Source: JAZKGA01 sp040386235 | GTDB taxonomy: Bacteria > Pseudomonadota > Alphaproteobacteria > Micavibrionales > Micavibrionaceae | Assembly (NCBI GenBank): GCA_040386235.1 | Contig: JAZKGA010000001.1 | Location: 744,001-808,000 of the forward strand | Direction of reading: 5' to 3' | DNA: 64,000 bases | Part shown: one piece after another, positions 26,278 to 34,714 of the stretch | How the letters are laid out: every line of letters starts with the position of its first letter | How positions within the stretch are numbered: the first letter of the stretch is position 1 | The notes under the pieces: generated by a model | Database searches by the model: none | The model's input: only the letters and a program-made list of their open reading frames with translations | What the model was told of the DNA's origin: nothing | Position numbers and translations under genes: made by a program

Positions 26278-28356
26278 TTATTCATTCAGACGACGGGATT
26301 CAGAGGAATCAGGAGGCGATGGTGCTGGTTGAATATGCTCTAATAATTGATACAGCCGTTGCCGTGCTTGTGTTCCGATGCCTGCTGGCTGCTCTTCCAC
26401 GCCTTGCGGCTGCGCGTTCGGGTGTTGCAACACGACGGGCCCTTCCGCTGCGGCGCCGATGGCAGGATCGATATCGGGCGGCGAACTTAAAAGTTGCTGC
26501 AGTAATCCCGAAAATCCGACGCCATTGGCAAACGTCCGATACCCGTTGCTTGGCGGCGGAGACGGATCGGATTGCGCCAGCGTCATAATGTCACGCCAGG
26601 CGCGGGCGGAATAACTGCCCCCTGTCGTGCCGCCGCGCATCGGCGTGTTGTTATCGTTTCCAAACCAGACGCTGCCGACATACTGGCTGGTAAAGCCTGA
26701 AAACCAGATATCGCGATAATCCTGTGACGTGCCGGTTTTTCCGGCGACATCATACGGGCCTTGGGCCGCCTGGCCCGTCCCGTATTTGGTCACACTTTTC
26801 ATCATTTGCTGAATTTCAAAAATCGGTTCACCGGCAAACACGGCGGGCGCGTCTGTTTTTTGACGCTGCCATAACGTCTTGCCCGATTTGTTGCGGATAC
26901 GGCGAATCCCATAAGGCTCGGTCGCATATCCCCCATTGGCCATGACGGTATAGGCACCGGCCATTTCCAGCATGGGAATACCCTGTGCGCCCAATGTTAA
27001 CGCCAAATCTGGCTGTAAAGGCGTATCAATGCCCAGACGGCGCGCGGCCCCGATCACCCGGCCCATGCCCACCTGATACCCCAGCTGAACCGAAACCGTA
27101 TTCAGCGAGAGGGTTAATGCTTTAATCAATGAGACTTCGCCATAGTATTGACCGCCAAAGTTACGAGGATGGTAGCCATTAATTGTGACAGGGGCATCCA
27201 TCACCATCGTATCCATGCCCAGGCCGTTTTCCAGCGCGGCCAGATAAACAACGGGCTTAAAGGATGATCCAGGCGGACGCATCGCTTTGGTCGCGCGATT
27301 AAACTCGCTTTCCCGGTAATCGGAACCGCCGACCATTGCGACAATAGATCCATCTGCGCGCAGGATGACGGCGGCACCCTGACTGAATTTAGCTTTATCG
27401 GCGTTTTCGGTCACATAACGATTGATGACCTCGCCCGCTTTGGCTTGAATATAAGGGTCTAGCGTCGTTTCAATCACGATATCATCTGTCGGGGTGGGGA
27501 TCAGGCCGCTGACCGTTTCACGTGCCCAATCGGCGAAGTAACGGTTGCTGATGCTGGCCGCCGTAATCTCTTGATCCGGGCGGAAACTGGTTTTGGATAA
27601 CTTGGTATCCTTCCGCAAATACCCGGCGTCGTGCATAGCGGACAAAACCACCTGGGTCCGTGCCCGCGATTCTTTCGGATTGGCTTTGGGGGAGTAGCGT
27701 GACGGGGCCTTTAACATCCCGGCCAATGTGGCCGCTTCCTCAATCGTCAGCTGCTTGGCTGATTTGTCGAAGTAAACACGTGACGCCGCTTCGACGCCAT
27801 ACGCCCCGCCGCCCAGGTAAACCCGGTTCAGATAGGCACTTAAAATATCATCTTTGGTCAGGTGCCATTCCAGCCAAAAGGCCAAAATCGCTTCTTGAAT
27901 CTTGCGCTTATACGTCCGTTCATGGCTTAGGAACAGGTTTTTCGCCAATTGCTGGGTAATTGTCGATCCGCCCTGGGCCACGTGGCCTTTAAAGAAATTG
28001 GTCACAATCGCGCGGGTCAGGCCAATCGGATCAATCCCGAAATGGTAGTAAAAGCGGCGATCTTCCACCGCCAGAATGGCCTGCACCAGATGCGGTGGCA
28101 GATCATCAACGCTTAACGTCTCACCCTTCATGTCGCCATAACGCGTTATAACGCTGCCATCATTGGCCAGGACCGTGACGGATGGGCGGCGTTCAAATGT
28201 CGCCTGTTGCGTAATCGCGGGAATTTCGCGGGCATACCATAACAAAATCAAGCAGACCAGCAGGACCCCCCACAGGGCAAGGGCGATCCCCCATTGGACC
28301 AATCGGCCAACAGGTGTTGCTATGCGCGGGAGTTTTTGTGTTTTGCGGCGTGCCAT
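26278..28356 (-). CDS. Class A penicillin-binding protein (PBP1A/1C-like)
   Basis: About 692 residues from ATG 28356 (a GTG at 28365 is in frame). A basic N terminus and a membrane helix (about residues 17-42) precede the glycosyltransferase domain (GT51) with EDRRFYYHFGID, GGSTITQQLAKN, and RKIQEAILA. The transpeptidase domain has GSSFK as the S-x-x-K motif, SLN as S-x-N, and AGKTGTS as K-T-G, so both activities look intact. It polymerises and cross-links peptidoglycan. After the domain, the C-terminal 90 residues are Pro-rich and of low complexity. mgtE follows upstream on the same strand. Confidence 0.94.
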   Translation of the reverse strand: MARRKTQKLPRIATPVGRLVQWGIALALWGVLLVCLILLWYAREIPAITQQATFERRPSVTVLANDGSVITRYGDMKGETLSVDDLPPHLVQAILAVEDRRFYYHFGIDPIGLTRAIVTNFFKGHVAQGGSTITQQLAKNLFLSHERTYKRKIQEAILAFWLEWHLTKDDILSAYLNRVYLGGGAYGVEAASRVYFDKSAKQLTIEEAATLAGMLKAPSRYSPKANPKESRARTQVVLSAMHDAGYLRKDTKLSKTSFRPDQEITAASISNRYFADWARETVSGLIPTPTDDIVIETTLDPYIQAKAGEVINRYVTENADKAKFSQGAAVILRADGSIVAMVGGSDYRESEFNRATKAMRPPGSSFKPVVYLAALENGLGMDTMVMDAPVTINGYHPRNFGGQYYGEVSLIKALTLSLNTVSVQLGYQVGMGRVIGAARRLGIDTPLQPDLALTLGAQGIPMLEMAGAYTVMANGGYATEPYGIRRIRNKSGKTLWQRQKTDAPAVFAGEPIFEIQQMMKSVTKYGTGQAAQGPYDVAGKTGTSQDYRDIWFSGFTSQYVGSVWFGNDNNTPMRGGTTGGSYSARAWRDIMTLAQSDPSPPPSNGYRTFANGVGFSGLLQQLLSSPPDIDPAIGAAAEGPVVLQHPNAQPQGVEEQPAGIGTQARQRLYQLLEHIQPAPSPPDSSESRRLNE

Positions 28357-28414
28357 ATCAAGCACTTATGCCCATTTGTGACCAGGCATGCAACTGAAAA
28401 TGCGCGCCATGTCA

Positions 28415-29851
28415 TTAAATGAGAATAAGAGCCGCCAGGCCAAGGAATGCGAAAAATCCGACGATATCGGTGATGGTGGTCAGAACAATGCTGGAAGAGA
28501 TGGCAGGGTCGCCGCCGCTGCGCTGAATGGCAATCGGGATAACGGCCCCAAAGAATCCGGCAAACACCAGATTGATAATCATGGCGATGGCGATCACCAT
28601 GCCCAGGCCGGGGCTGGAAAACCACAAACCCGCCAGGACGCCCGCGATAATGGCGAACAACATGCCGTTTACCATGCCGACCAGCGTTTCCTTGCCGATC
28701 ACGCGCATCATATTGGTGGTCGATAATTCTTTGGTGGCCAGCGCACGCACAGCGATGGTCAAGCTTTGTGTCCCTGCGTTCCCGCCCATCGAGGCGACAA
28801 TCGGCATCAGCACGGCCAGGGCCACAATCTGCTGAATTGTTGCTTCGAATTGCGACACGACGACAGAGGCCAAAATGGCGGTGATCAGATTGATAAACAG
28901 CCATTTAAAACGCGCCTGCGTGGTACGCAGAACGGCCCGGTGTAAGTCGTCTTTACCAACGCCCCCCAGTTTTAGGATGTCTTCGCCCGCTTCTTCGTCA
29001 ATAACGTCCAGAATGTCATCGATTGTGACAACCCCGACCAGGCGTTCGTCATCATCAACGACGGGTGCCGATTTGATGCCCTCGCGCCGGAAAATATAGG
29101 CGACTTCTTCTTGGTCCATCGTGGCCGGGATGGTTGCGACTTCGGCAATTTTCAGGTCTTCAAGCTTGGTGCTGCGCTTGGCTTGAACCAGTTCATAAAG
29201 CGGGACTTCGCCAATCACGTGATAAGACGGATCAATCAAGATAATATCGAAAAATTCATCCGGTAATTCATCGGCGGTGGCGGATGCGCGGAAATAATCA
29301 AGGGTTTTACCGACAGTCCAGAATTGTGGCACGGCGACGAATTCGCGCTGCATCAGACGACCGGCGGAAGAGTCGGGATAGCTTAACCCCTGTTCCAAAT
29401 TCAGCCGTGTCTTCGTGGACAGGTAATGGATAATTTTCTGACGTTGCTCAACTGGCAGGGGCAGGATCAAATCCAGCGCATCATCAGATTCCAGATCGGT
29501 GATGATCTGGGCGACACGCCGTGGGGCCAGTTCGCCCAGCACGTCGGCCCGGATATCGTCGTTCAGGTATAAAAAGACTTCGGGCGCGAAACTGTCGGCG
29601 TAATTATCGACCAGATAGGTCCGCGTGTCCTGCGTTACCTTGGTCAGCACCTCGGCGACCTCACCCGGGCTTAATTCCCCCAGCAGGATTTCGACCTTGT
29701 GCATGTCTTCATCGGATAATGCGGTCAGGATATCGTGGATGTCGCTGTCGCGCAGGTATTCATTTTCATCGCCATCATCATCGATGCCCATTTCGGCATC
29801 GGCGGAGACAAGGGACGAAGATGCATGCGTGTCTTCAGGTGGCACTGGCAT
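28415..29851 (-). CDS. mgtE: Magnesium transporter MgtE
   Basis: About 478 residues. The N-terminal cytosolic superhelical domain has LGELSPGEVAEVL and SDDALDLILPLP. A CBS pair follows (about residues 130-260, REFVAVPQFWTVG and KSAPVVDDDERLVGVVTIDD). A long helix leads into five membrane helices with the pore signature PIVASMGGNAGTQSL. The protein is a Mg2+-gated Mg2+ channel of the inner membrane. The ATG at 29851 lies inside the end of maeB; a TTG at 29869 is less likely. No Mg2+ riboswitch can fit upstream, because mgtE starts inside maeB, so it probably depends on the maeB transcript. Confidence 0.95.
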   Translation of the reverse strand: MPVPPEDTHASSSLVSADAEMGIDDDGDENEYLRDSDIHDILTALSDEDMHKVEILLGELSPGEVAEVLTKVTQDTRTYLVDNYADSFAPEVFLYLNDDIRADVLGELAPRRVAQIITDLESDDALDLILPLPVEQRQKIIHYLSTKTRLNLEQGLSYPDSSAGRLMQREFVAVPQFWTVGKTLDYFRASATADELPDEFFDIILIDPSYHVIGEVPLYELVQAKRSTKLEDLKIAEVATIPATMDQEEVAYIFRREGIKSAPVVDDDERLVGVVTIDDILDVIDEEAGEDILKLGGVGKDDLHRAVLRTTQARFKWLFINLITAILASVVVSQFEATIQQIVALAVLMPIVASMGGNAGTQSLTIAVRALATKELSTTNMMRVIGKETLVGMVNGMLFAIIAGVLAGLWFSSPGLGMVIAIAMIINLVFAGFFGAVIPIAIQRSGGDPAISSSIVLTTITDIVGFFAFLGLAALILI

Positions 29852-32186
29852 CAGGGCCCATTTCCTCAAAGGCTTGCGCCCCTACGGTTGACAGTGCGGT
29901 CACGTTGACAATACTGCGTGTCGTCGCACTTGGGGTCAGGATGTGCGCCGTTTTTGGCAAGCCCAGCAGCAGCGGCCCAATCGTGATACCGTCAGCCAGC
30001 ATCTTAATCAGGTTATAGCTGATATTCGCAGCGTCCAAATTCGGCATAACCAGCAGATTGGCCGTACCGCGCAATGTACTGTGCGGCATGATGCCTGTGC
30101 GGATATCTTCAGACAGGGCGCTGTCGGCGTGCATTTCGCCATCGATTTCAAGATCAGGCGCGCGCTGGCGAATATCCGCATATGCGGCGCGCATCTTGAA
30201 GGCGCTTTCGTTCTGGTGCGTTCCGAAATTGGAATGCGAAAGCAACGCGACTTTTGGTTTGATCCCAAAGCGTTTGACCTGTTCAGCGGCCAGCAACGTC
30301 ATCTCGGAAATCTGCGCAATGCTGGGTTCCGGATTAACATGCGTATCGCAGATAAACAACGGGCCCTGTGGCCGTACCAAAACGCCCATCGCCGCAGCGG
30401 TTTCCACCCCGGGTGTCAGGCCGATAATATCAACGATATGGCGCAAATGCTGGTGATATTGACCGATCGTGCCGCAAATCAAAGCGTCAGCGTCGCCCTT
30501 TTCAAGCATCAGGCTGCCGATCGCTGTGTTATCGGTCCGCACAATATTCCGGGCCGCCGCAGGGGTGATGCCCTGACGTTCCATAAGGGCATGATAGGAC
30601 TGCCAATAATCGCGATAGCGGGGATCATCTTCCGGGTCCACCAGATCAAAATCAGTGCCTGTATTCAGGCGCAGACGCAAACGCTTGATCCGCGTTTCGA
30701 TGACGGCGCGACGGCCGATCAGGATCGGACGCGCCAGTTTTTCGTCCACAACCGTTTGAATGGCGCGCAATGTGCGCTCCTCTTCCCCTTCGGCATAGAC
30801 GACGCGTTTCGGGTTCAACCGTGCTTGGGAAAAGACCGGACGCATGACCAGGTTGGTGCGGTAATAGTATTGCAGCAATCGTTCACGGTATGCCGCCATA
30901 TCCTTGATGGGGCGTGTGGCGACGCCAGTATCCATCGCCGCCTGTGCAACAGCCATCGGCAGATCAACGATTAAACGCGGATCGAAAGGTTTCGGAATGA
31001 GGTAAGACGGGCCAAATTCCAATGTTTCATCAAGATAGACGGCTGCGACTTCGGCTGGGACTTCCTTGCGGGCCAGGTCAGCCAACGCGCGAACGCAGGC
31101 CAGCTTCATTTCCTCATTAATCGCGGTCGCACCGACATCCAGGGCCCCCCGGAAAATAAACGGGAAGCACAAAACGTTATTTACCTGGTTCGGATAGTCC
31201 GATCGGCCTGTGCAAATAACCGCATTTGGCCTGGCGGCAAAGGCCAGTTCAGGCAGGATTTCCGGTGTCGGGTTTGCCAGGGCCATAATTAACGGCGCAT
31301 CGGCCATTTTCTTGACCATGTCCTGGGTCAGAACATTCGGGCCGGACAGACCCAGAAACACATTCGCGCCGACAATGGCATTATCCAGATCACGGGCCTT
31401 GGTGTCCGAGGCAAAGCGTTCTTTTTCCGGATCCATGCCTTCGTTCCGGCCCTTGTAAACAACACCGTTTCGGTCACAGATGATAATATTTTCGCGGGGC
31501 AGGCCAGCCTCGACCAACAGGTTTAAACAAGCGATACACGCCGCGCCTGCGCCCGATCCGACCAGCTTGATATCTTTGATATCGCGACCCGTCAGGTGCA
31601 GCCAGTTTAAGAACGCCGCGCCAACGATGATCGCCGTACCGTGCTGGTCATCATGAAACACCGGGATTTTCATACGTTCGCGCAGGCGACGCTCAATCTC
31701 AAAGCATTCTGGTGCTTTGATGTCTTCCAAATTGATCCCGCCAAAGGTTGGTTCCAAGGCTGCGATATGCTCAATCAGCTTGTCCGGGTCGGTTTCGTCG
31801 ATTTCGATATCAATCGAATCAATATCCGCAAATTTCTTGAACAGGACGGCCTTGCCCTCCATCACCGGCTTGGACGCCAGGGCACCAATGGCACCCAGGC
31901 CCAAGACAGCAGTTCCGTTTGAGATAACGGCGACCAAATTACCGCGAGAGGTGTAATCAAGGGCCTTGTCGGGATTGGCGGCAATCTCTTCGCACGCTGC
32001 GGCCACGCCGGGGGAATAGGCCAGCGACAAATCGCGCCGGGTGCCCATGGGCTTGGTCGGCACAATCGCAATTTTGCCAGGGGTAGGATAACGGTGATAA
32101 TCCAGGGCAGCTTCGCGCAATGCATCGGCGCTGGGCGCAGAATCGCGAATATCTTCGGGGCCTGTGGGCGTATCTTTGTTCGCCAT
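29835..32186 (-). CDS. maeB: NADP-dependent malic enzyme with C-terminal phosphotransacetylase-like domain
   Basis: A 783-residue bifunctional-type malic enzyme that decarboxylates malate to pyruvate and yields NADPH. Residues 1 to about 430 are the malic enzyme part: HRYPTPGKIAI, the substrate loop YSPGVAAACEEI, VAVISNGTAVLGLG, and the Rossmann segment KLVGSGAGAACIAC. From about 445 to the end it resembles phosphate acetyl/butyryl transferases (RVVYAEGEEERTLRA; KDGDADALICG-like block; MPNLDAANISYN). In MaeB proteins this part is regulatory, responding to acetyl-CoA. Length is standard. It is the first gene of a maeB-mgtE pair. Confidence 0.96.
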   Translation of the reverse strand: MANKDTPTGPEDIRDSAPSADALREAALDYHRYPTPGKIAIVPTKPMGTRRDLSLAYSPGVAAACEEIAANPDKALDYTSRGNLVAVISNGTAVLGLGAIGALASKPVMEGKAVLFKKFADIDSIDIEIDETDPDKLIEHIAALEPTFGGINLEDIKAPECFEIERRLRERMKIPVFHDDQHGTAIIVGAAFLNWLHLTGRDIKDIKLVGSGAGAACIACLNLLVEAGLPRENIIICDRNGVVYKGRNEGMDPEKERFASDTKARDLDNAIVGANVFLGLSGPNVLTQDMVKKMADAPLIMALANPTPEILPELAFAARPNAVICTGRSDYPNQVNNVLCFPFIFRGALDVGATAINEEMKLACVRALADLARKEVPAEVAAVYLDETLEFGPSYLIPKPFDPRLIVDLPMAVAQAAMDTGVATRPIKDMAAYRERLLQYYYRTNLVMRPVFSQARLNPKRVVYAEGEEERTLRAIQTVVDEKLARPILIGRRAVIETRIKRLRLRLNTGTDFDLVDPEDDPRYRDYWQSYHALMERQGITPAAARNIVRTDNTAIGSLMLEKGDADALICGTIGQYHQHLRHIVDIIGLTPGVETAAAMGVLVRPQGPLFICDTHVNPEPSIAQISEMTLLAAEQVKRFGIKPKVALLSHSNFGTHQNESAFKMRAAYADIRQRAPDLEIDGEMHADSALSEDIRTGIMPHSTLRGTANLLVMPNLDAANISYNLIKMLADGITIGPLLLGLPKTAHILTPSATTRSIVNVTALSTVGAQAFEEMGPDASAT

Positions 32187-32221
32187 GCTTGAACCTATCT
32201 TCTTCTTCCGTCATAAAGGTG

Positions 32222-32307
32222 TGGTGCGGCCGAGAAGACTTGAACTTCCACGGATTTTACTCCACAGCGACCTCAACGCTGCGCGTCTACCATTCCGCCA
32301 CGGCCGC
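32222..32307 (-). tRNA. tRNA-Leu (GAG)
   Basis: The minus strand folds into an 86-base class II tRNA. The acceptor stem pairs GCGGCCG with CGGCCGC, the anticodon stem is CAGCG/CGCTG with loop TTGAGGT (anticodon GAG, reading CUC and CUU), and a long variable arm is present. The T-arm reads GTTCAAGTC and the 3' CCA is encoded. Positioned between maeB and lipB. Confidence 0.95.
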
Positions 32308-32328
32308 ACTCTTGGTATATCGTGACAC

Positions 32329-32348
32329 TCAGGCAAGATTATGCCTGA
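32329..32348. promoter_or_regulatory. Inverted repeat TCAGGC-N8-GCCTGA between tRNA-Leu and lipB
   Basis: A perfect 6-base inverted repeat with an 8-base spacer sits in the 74-base region between the divergent tRNA-Leu and lipB. It may be an operator or a hairpin in the lipB leader. No evidence decides between these. Confidence 0.3.
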
Positions 32349-32381
32349 TACTGTAAAGGGTGATAACAAAATGGGTAACGA

Positions 32382-33044
32382 ATGACAAGCTGCAGTGCAA
32401 CCGAAAAGCGAGATAATTTTATCGCCTGGCGCGATACGCCGGACCCAGTACCGTATCTTGAGGCCGTCCACGCCATGGAAACCCTGGTGGCACAGATCAA
32501 GGATGGCCTTGCGCCACAAACCGTCTGGTGCCTGCAACACCCCCCCCTTTACACCGCCGGTACCTCGGCCAAGGCCGACGATCTGCGCCAGCCGCGGTTT
32601 CCGGTTTTTGATACGGGACGGGGCGGACAATATACGTATCACGGCCCGGGGCAGTTGGTGGCCTATGTCATGCTGGATTTGCGACAATATTACCTGCAAC
32701 CCGACATACGTGATTATGTCTGCCGTCTGGAAAGCTGGATCATCAAGGCTCTCGCACAATTCGGGATTGCCGGGGAACGTCGGGTGGGTCGCATCGGCAT
32801 CTGGGTTACACAGCCTGACGGACGCGAAGACAAGATTGCGGCCATTGGGGTGCGCGTGCGCCACGGCGTGACCTATCATGGCATTTCCATTAACGTGCAT
32901 CCCGATTTATCGCATTTTTCAGGAATCGTCCCCTGTGGCATTACCGAACATGGCGTTACGTCTTTTCATGCGCTGGGCCTGACGGATGTGACGGTCGCCG
33001 ATGTGCGAAACGCGTTGCAGGCGCAATGGGCTGAGGTCTTTTAA
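32382..33044 (+). CDS. lipB: Octanoyltransferase LipB
   Basis: A 220-residue enzyme that moves octanoyl from acyl carrier protein to lipoyl domains of 2-oxoacid dehydrogenases and the glycine cleavage H protein. RGGQYTYHGPGQ (residues 80-91), Lys151 in KIAAIGV and Cys185 in PCGITEHG are the hallmark residues; Cys forms the acyl-enzyme. A four-codon open frame with its own AAAGGG site ends overlapping the start (ATGA), so translation may be coupled. The stop interlocks with the convergent gene (TTAA). Confidence 0.95.
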   Translation: MTSCSATEKRDNFIAWRDTPDPVPYLEAVHAMETLVAQIKDGLAPQTVWCLQHPPLYTAGTSAKADDLRQPRFPVFDTGRGGQYTYHGPGQLVAYVMLDLRQYYLQPDIRDYVCRLESWIIKALAQFGIAGERRVGRIGIWVTQPDGREDKIAAIGVRVRHGVTYHGISINVHPDLSHFSGIVPCGITEHGVTSFHALGLTDVTVADVRNALQAQWAEVF

Positions 33045-33922
33045 TCTGCAGCCAGCGGCACGGACATGTCCCGCATTGTATCGTGCAAAGGGGCGGTCAG
33101 GTGTTTCAGGTCTGCGATCAGCTTGATATGACCGCTATGCAGTTTGTTGCGGCCCTCGTCCAGATACAGCGCCTTGTTAATCTCAATTTGCAGGGCGAAG
33201 CGGCCTTGGGCCGGATGACCTGTCCGCGCAATAATCTCTTGGCCTGGATAGGGATCATTCAATTGCACGCTGTATCCCATATCACTTAACGCGCCCTGCG
33301 CCGCCGCCATCATTGCCTCGGTGCAGGTGGTCCCATGACGGGACCCCAGGACGAAATCAGGCATCCGCTTGGTCCCGCCAAAGCGTGACGGCATGGAATG
33401 CCAGTTTATGTGCAGGGTGCAACCGTGCTGTTGCTGGCAGGTGTTAAGGGCTGTCTCCAGCGCGGCATAATACGGCAGGTAACAATCGGTGATCCGGTCA
33501 CGCACCGCCTGAACGGACAAAGGCGCGTTATAAACAGGAAGGGTGGGGGTCAGCAGGCGGCGGATCAGGCCGATACCCGCGCGACTAAGGTCCGTAGGGA
33601 CGGCCCCTGGCCATGGCCCGTCCAGCATTGTTTCGTCGATATCGGTCAGGGCCCGATTAACATCAATATAAGTCCGGGGAAAATTGGCCAGCAACAACGG
33701 AATGCCATGAGTTGGCGCCCAGTCTAGCAGTTTGTCCAGAAACCTGTCTTCGGCCCGTTCCAGAACCGGGCGCGGACAACTGAAATGAAAGGCGGCGGGA
33801 TAGGTTCGGCCAGAATGCGGACTGTCGAAAACCAGCGGTGCCGTAGGGCCGACAGGTTTCAATACTGTAATGGGTGCTGCGGTCACAGGAATGTCATGCG
33901 GGGGCGGCATAGCGATGGACAT
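33041..33922 (-). CDS. N-formylglutamate amidohydrolase family protein
   Basis: About 293 residues from ATG 33922 (33910 is also possible; the open frame reaches 34000). FDSPHSGRTYP near residue 32 is the typical metal-binding start. Other family blocks are RAEDRFLDKLLDWA-like, RTYIDVNRAL and NWHSMPSR. Members hydrolyse N-formylglutamate to glutamate in histidine degradation, but many stand-alone members have other amide substrates, and no hut genes are here. The start overlaps the end of the upstream TIM-barrel gene by 29 bases, implying co-transcription. Confidence 0.88.
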   Translation of the reverse strand: MSIAMPPPHDIPVTAAPITVLKPVGPTAPLVFDSPHSGRTYPAAFHFSCPRPVLERAEDRFLDKLLDWAPTHGIPLLLANFPRTYIDVNRALTDIDETMLDGPWPGAVPTDLSRAGIGLIRRLLTPTLPVYNAPLSVQAVRDRITDCYLPYYAALETALNTCQQQHGCTLHINWHSMPSRFGGTKRMPDFVLGSRHGTTCTEAMMAAAQGALSDMGYSVQLNDPYPGQEIIARTGHPAQGRFALQIEINKALYLDEGRNKLHSGHIKLIADLKHLTAPLHDTMRDMSVPLAAD

Positions 33923-34616
33923 GCCCTGTAAACTGGCGGGCCTGAATATAACAGAATTGATCCTGGTCATTGACGTTCCGCAGGCCTGTTTCACCATCAA
34001 CCCATACGGCCTGTCCTGCTGCGACGCTGTATATGCGCTCTAATTCACAGGGCAGATTGGCGGGGGTCAGTCCGCCGGAAAATCCGGACAGGCGGGCAGC
34101 AGGTTGGGGTGCGGGCCAGGTGGTGGGCAAAACACCTTTTCTGCCTGATAAATCATGAAGGCCGACCGCGTTGATGCCCAGGGATAACGCCTGATGCAGC
34201 AGAAAATCGCTGCGCCCATCAAGCTGGAAGATAAAGGTGCGATCCTTCCCTTCCGCCTTCAAAATCGTGAAGAAATCAGGATGCGGGGTCAGGTTTTGGC
34301 CTTTAAAGTTCAACTGGACGCGCTTAAAGGCGGATTGAATCCCGGCATATTTGCGTTTCCAGCTGAAATCCGCATTGTTCAGCAGATCGGCAACATGCTG
34401 GCCGCATAAATGCGCGCTGGCATTCATTTTGTGTTGCCGGGCCGCATTGGCAAAGGCACGAATCCATATTTCACTGGGATATCGCGGCGCGGCCGTTCTG
34501 CCGTCGTAAAACAGGACACCCCATTCGCTGCGGGGATAGATGGTGCTGATGATCGCCAGGTTTTCGGGCCTGACGCTGTCATCCGCGCCGGTCATTGTCA
34601 CGTAGTGTATTTTCAT
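33894..34616 (-). CDS. TIM-barrel protein resembling phosphoribosylanthranilate isomerase
   Basis: About 240 residues. The ATG at 34616 is preferred because GGAG lies before it; the open frame runs to 34880 across the divergent serS start. The pattern of alternating strands and helices, VGLHDLSGRKGVLPTTWP and the late SGGLTPANLPCEL (compare the AGGLNPENV block of TrpF) suggest a (beta/alpha)8 phosphate-binding barrel. The N terminus (KIHYVTMTGADDSV) lacks the usual TrpF active-site CG-I pattern, so the enzyme may have another substrate. Co-transcribed with the amidohydrolase. Confidence 0.7.
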   Translation of the reverse strand: MKIHYVTMTGADDSVRPENLAIISTIYPRSEWGVLFYDGRTAAPRYPSEIWIRAFANAARQHKMNASAHLCGQHVADLLNNADFSWKRKYAGIQSAFKRVQLNFKGQNLTPHPDFFTILKAEGKDRTFIFQLDGRSDFLLHQALSLGINAVGLHDLSGRKGVLPTTWPAPQPAARLSGFSGGLTPANLPCELERIYSVAAGQAVWVDGETGLRNVNDQDQFCYIQARQFTGHVHRYAAPA

Positions 34617-34714
34617 TGCTTCTTCTCCAAGCGTTTGCTTCAGACCGCCTTGAATGCATCGTTTTAATCGCATATGATTTACGCTACTTATTTTCACTAA
34701 TCTTGAGAGTTTAA

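Noticed and set aside
28886..29869. Mg2+ riboswitch ahead of mgtE
   Set aside because: mgtE starts inside maeB, so no leader exists in which an M-box or mgtA-type element could lie.
29943..30974. 343-codon plus-strand frame opposite maeB
   Set aside because: maeB is clearly coding by family motifs on the minus strand across this whole interval; the opposite frame is a codon-bias shadow with no motif or ribosome-binding site.
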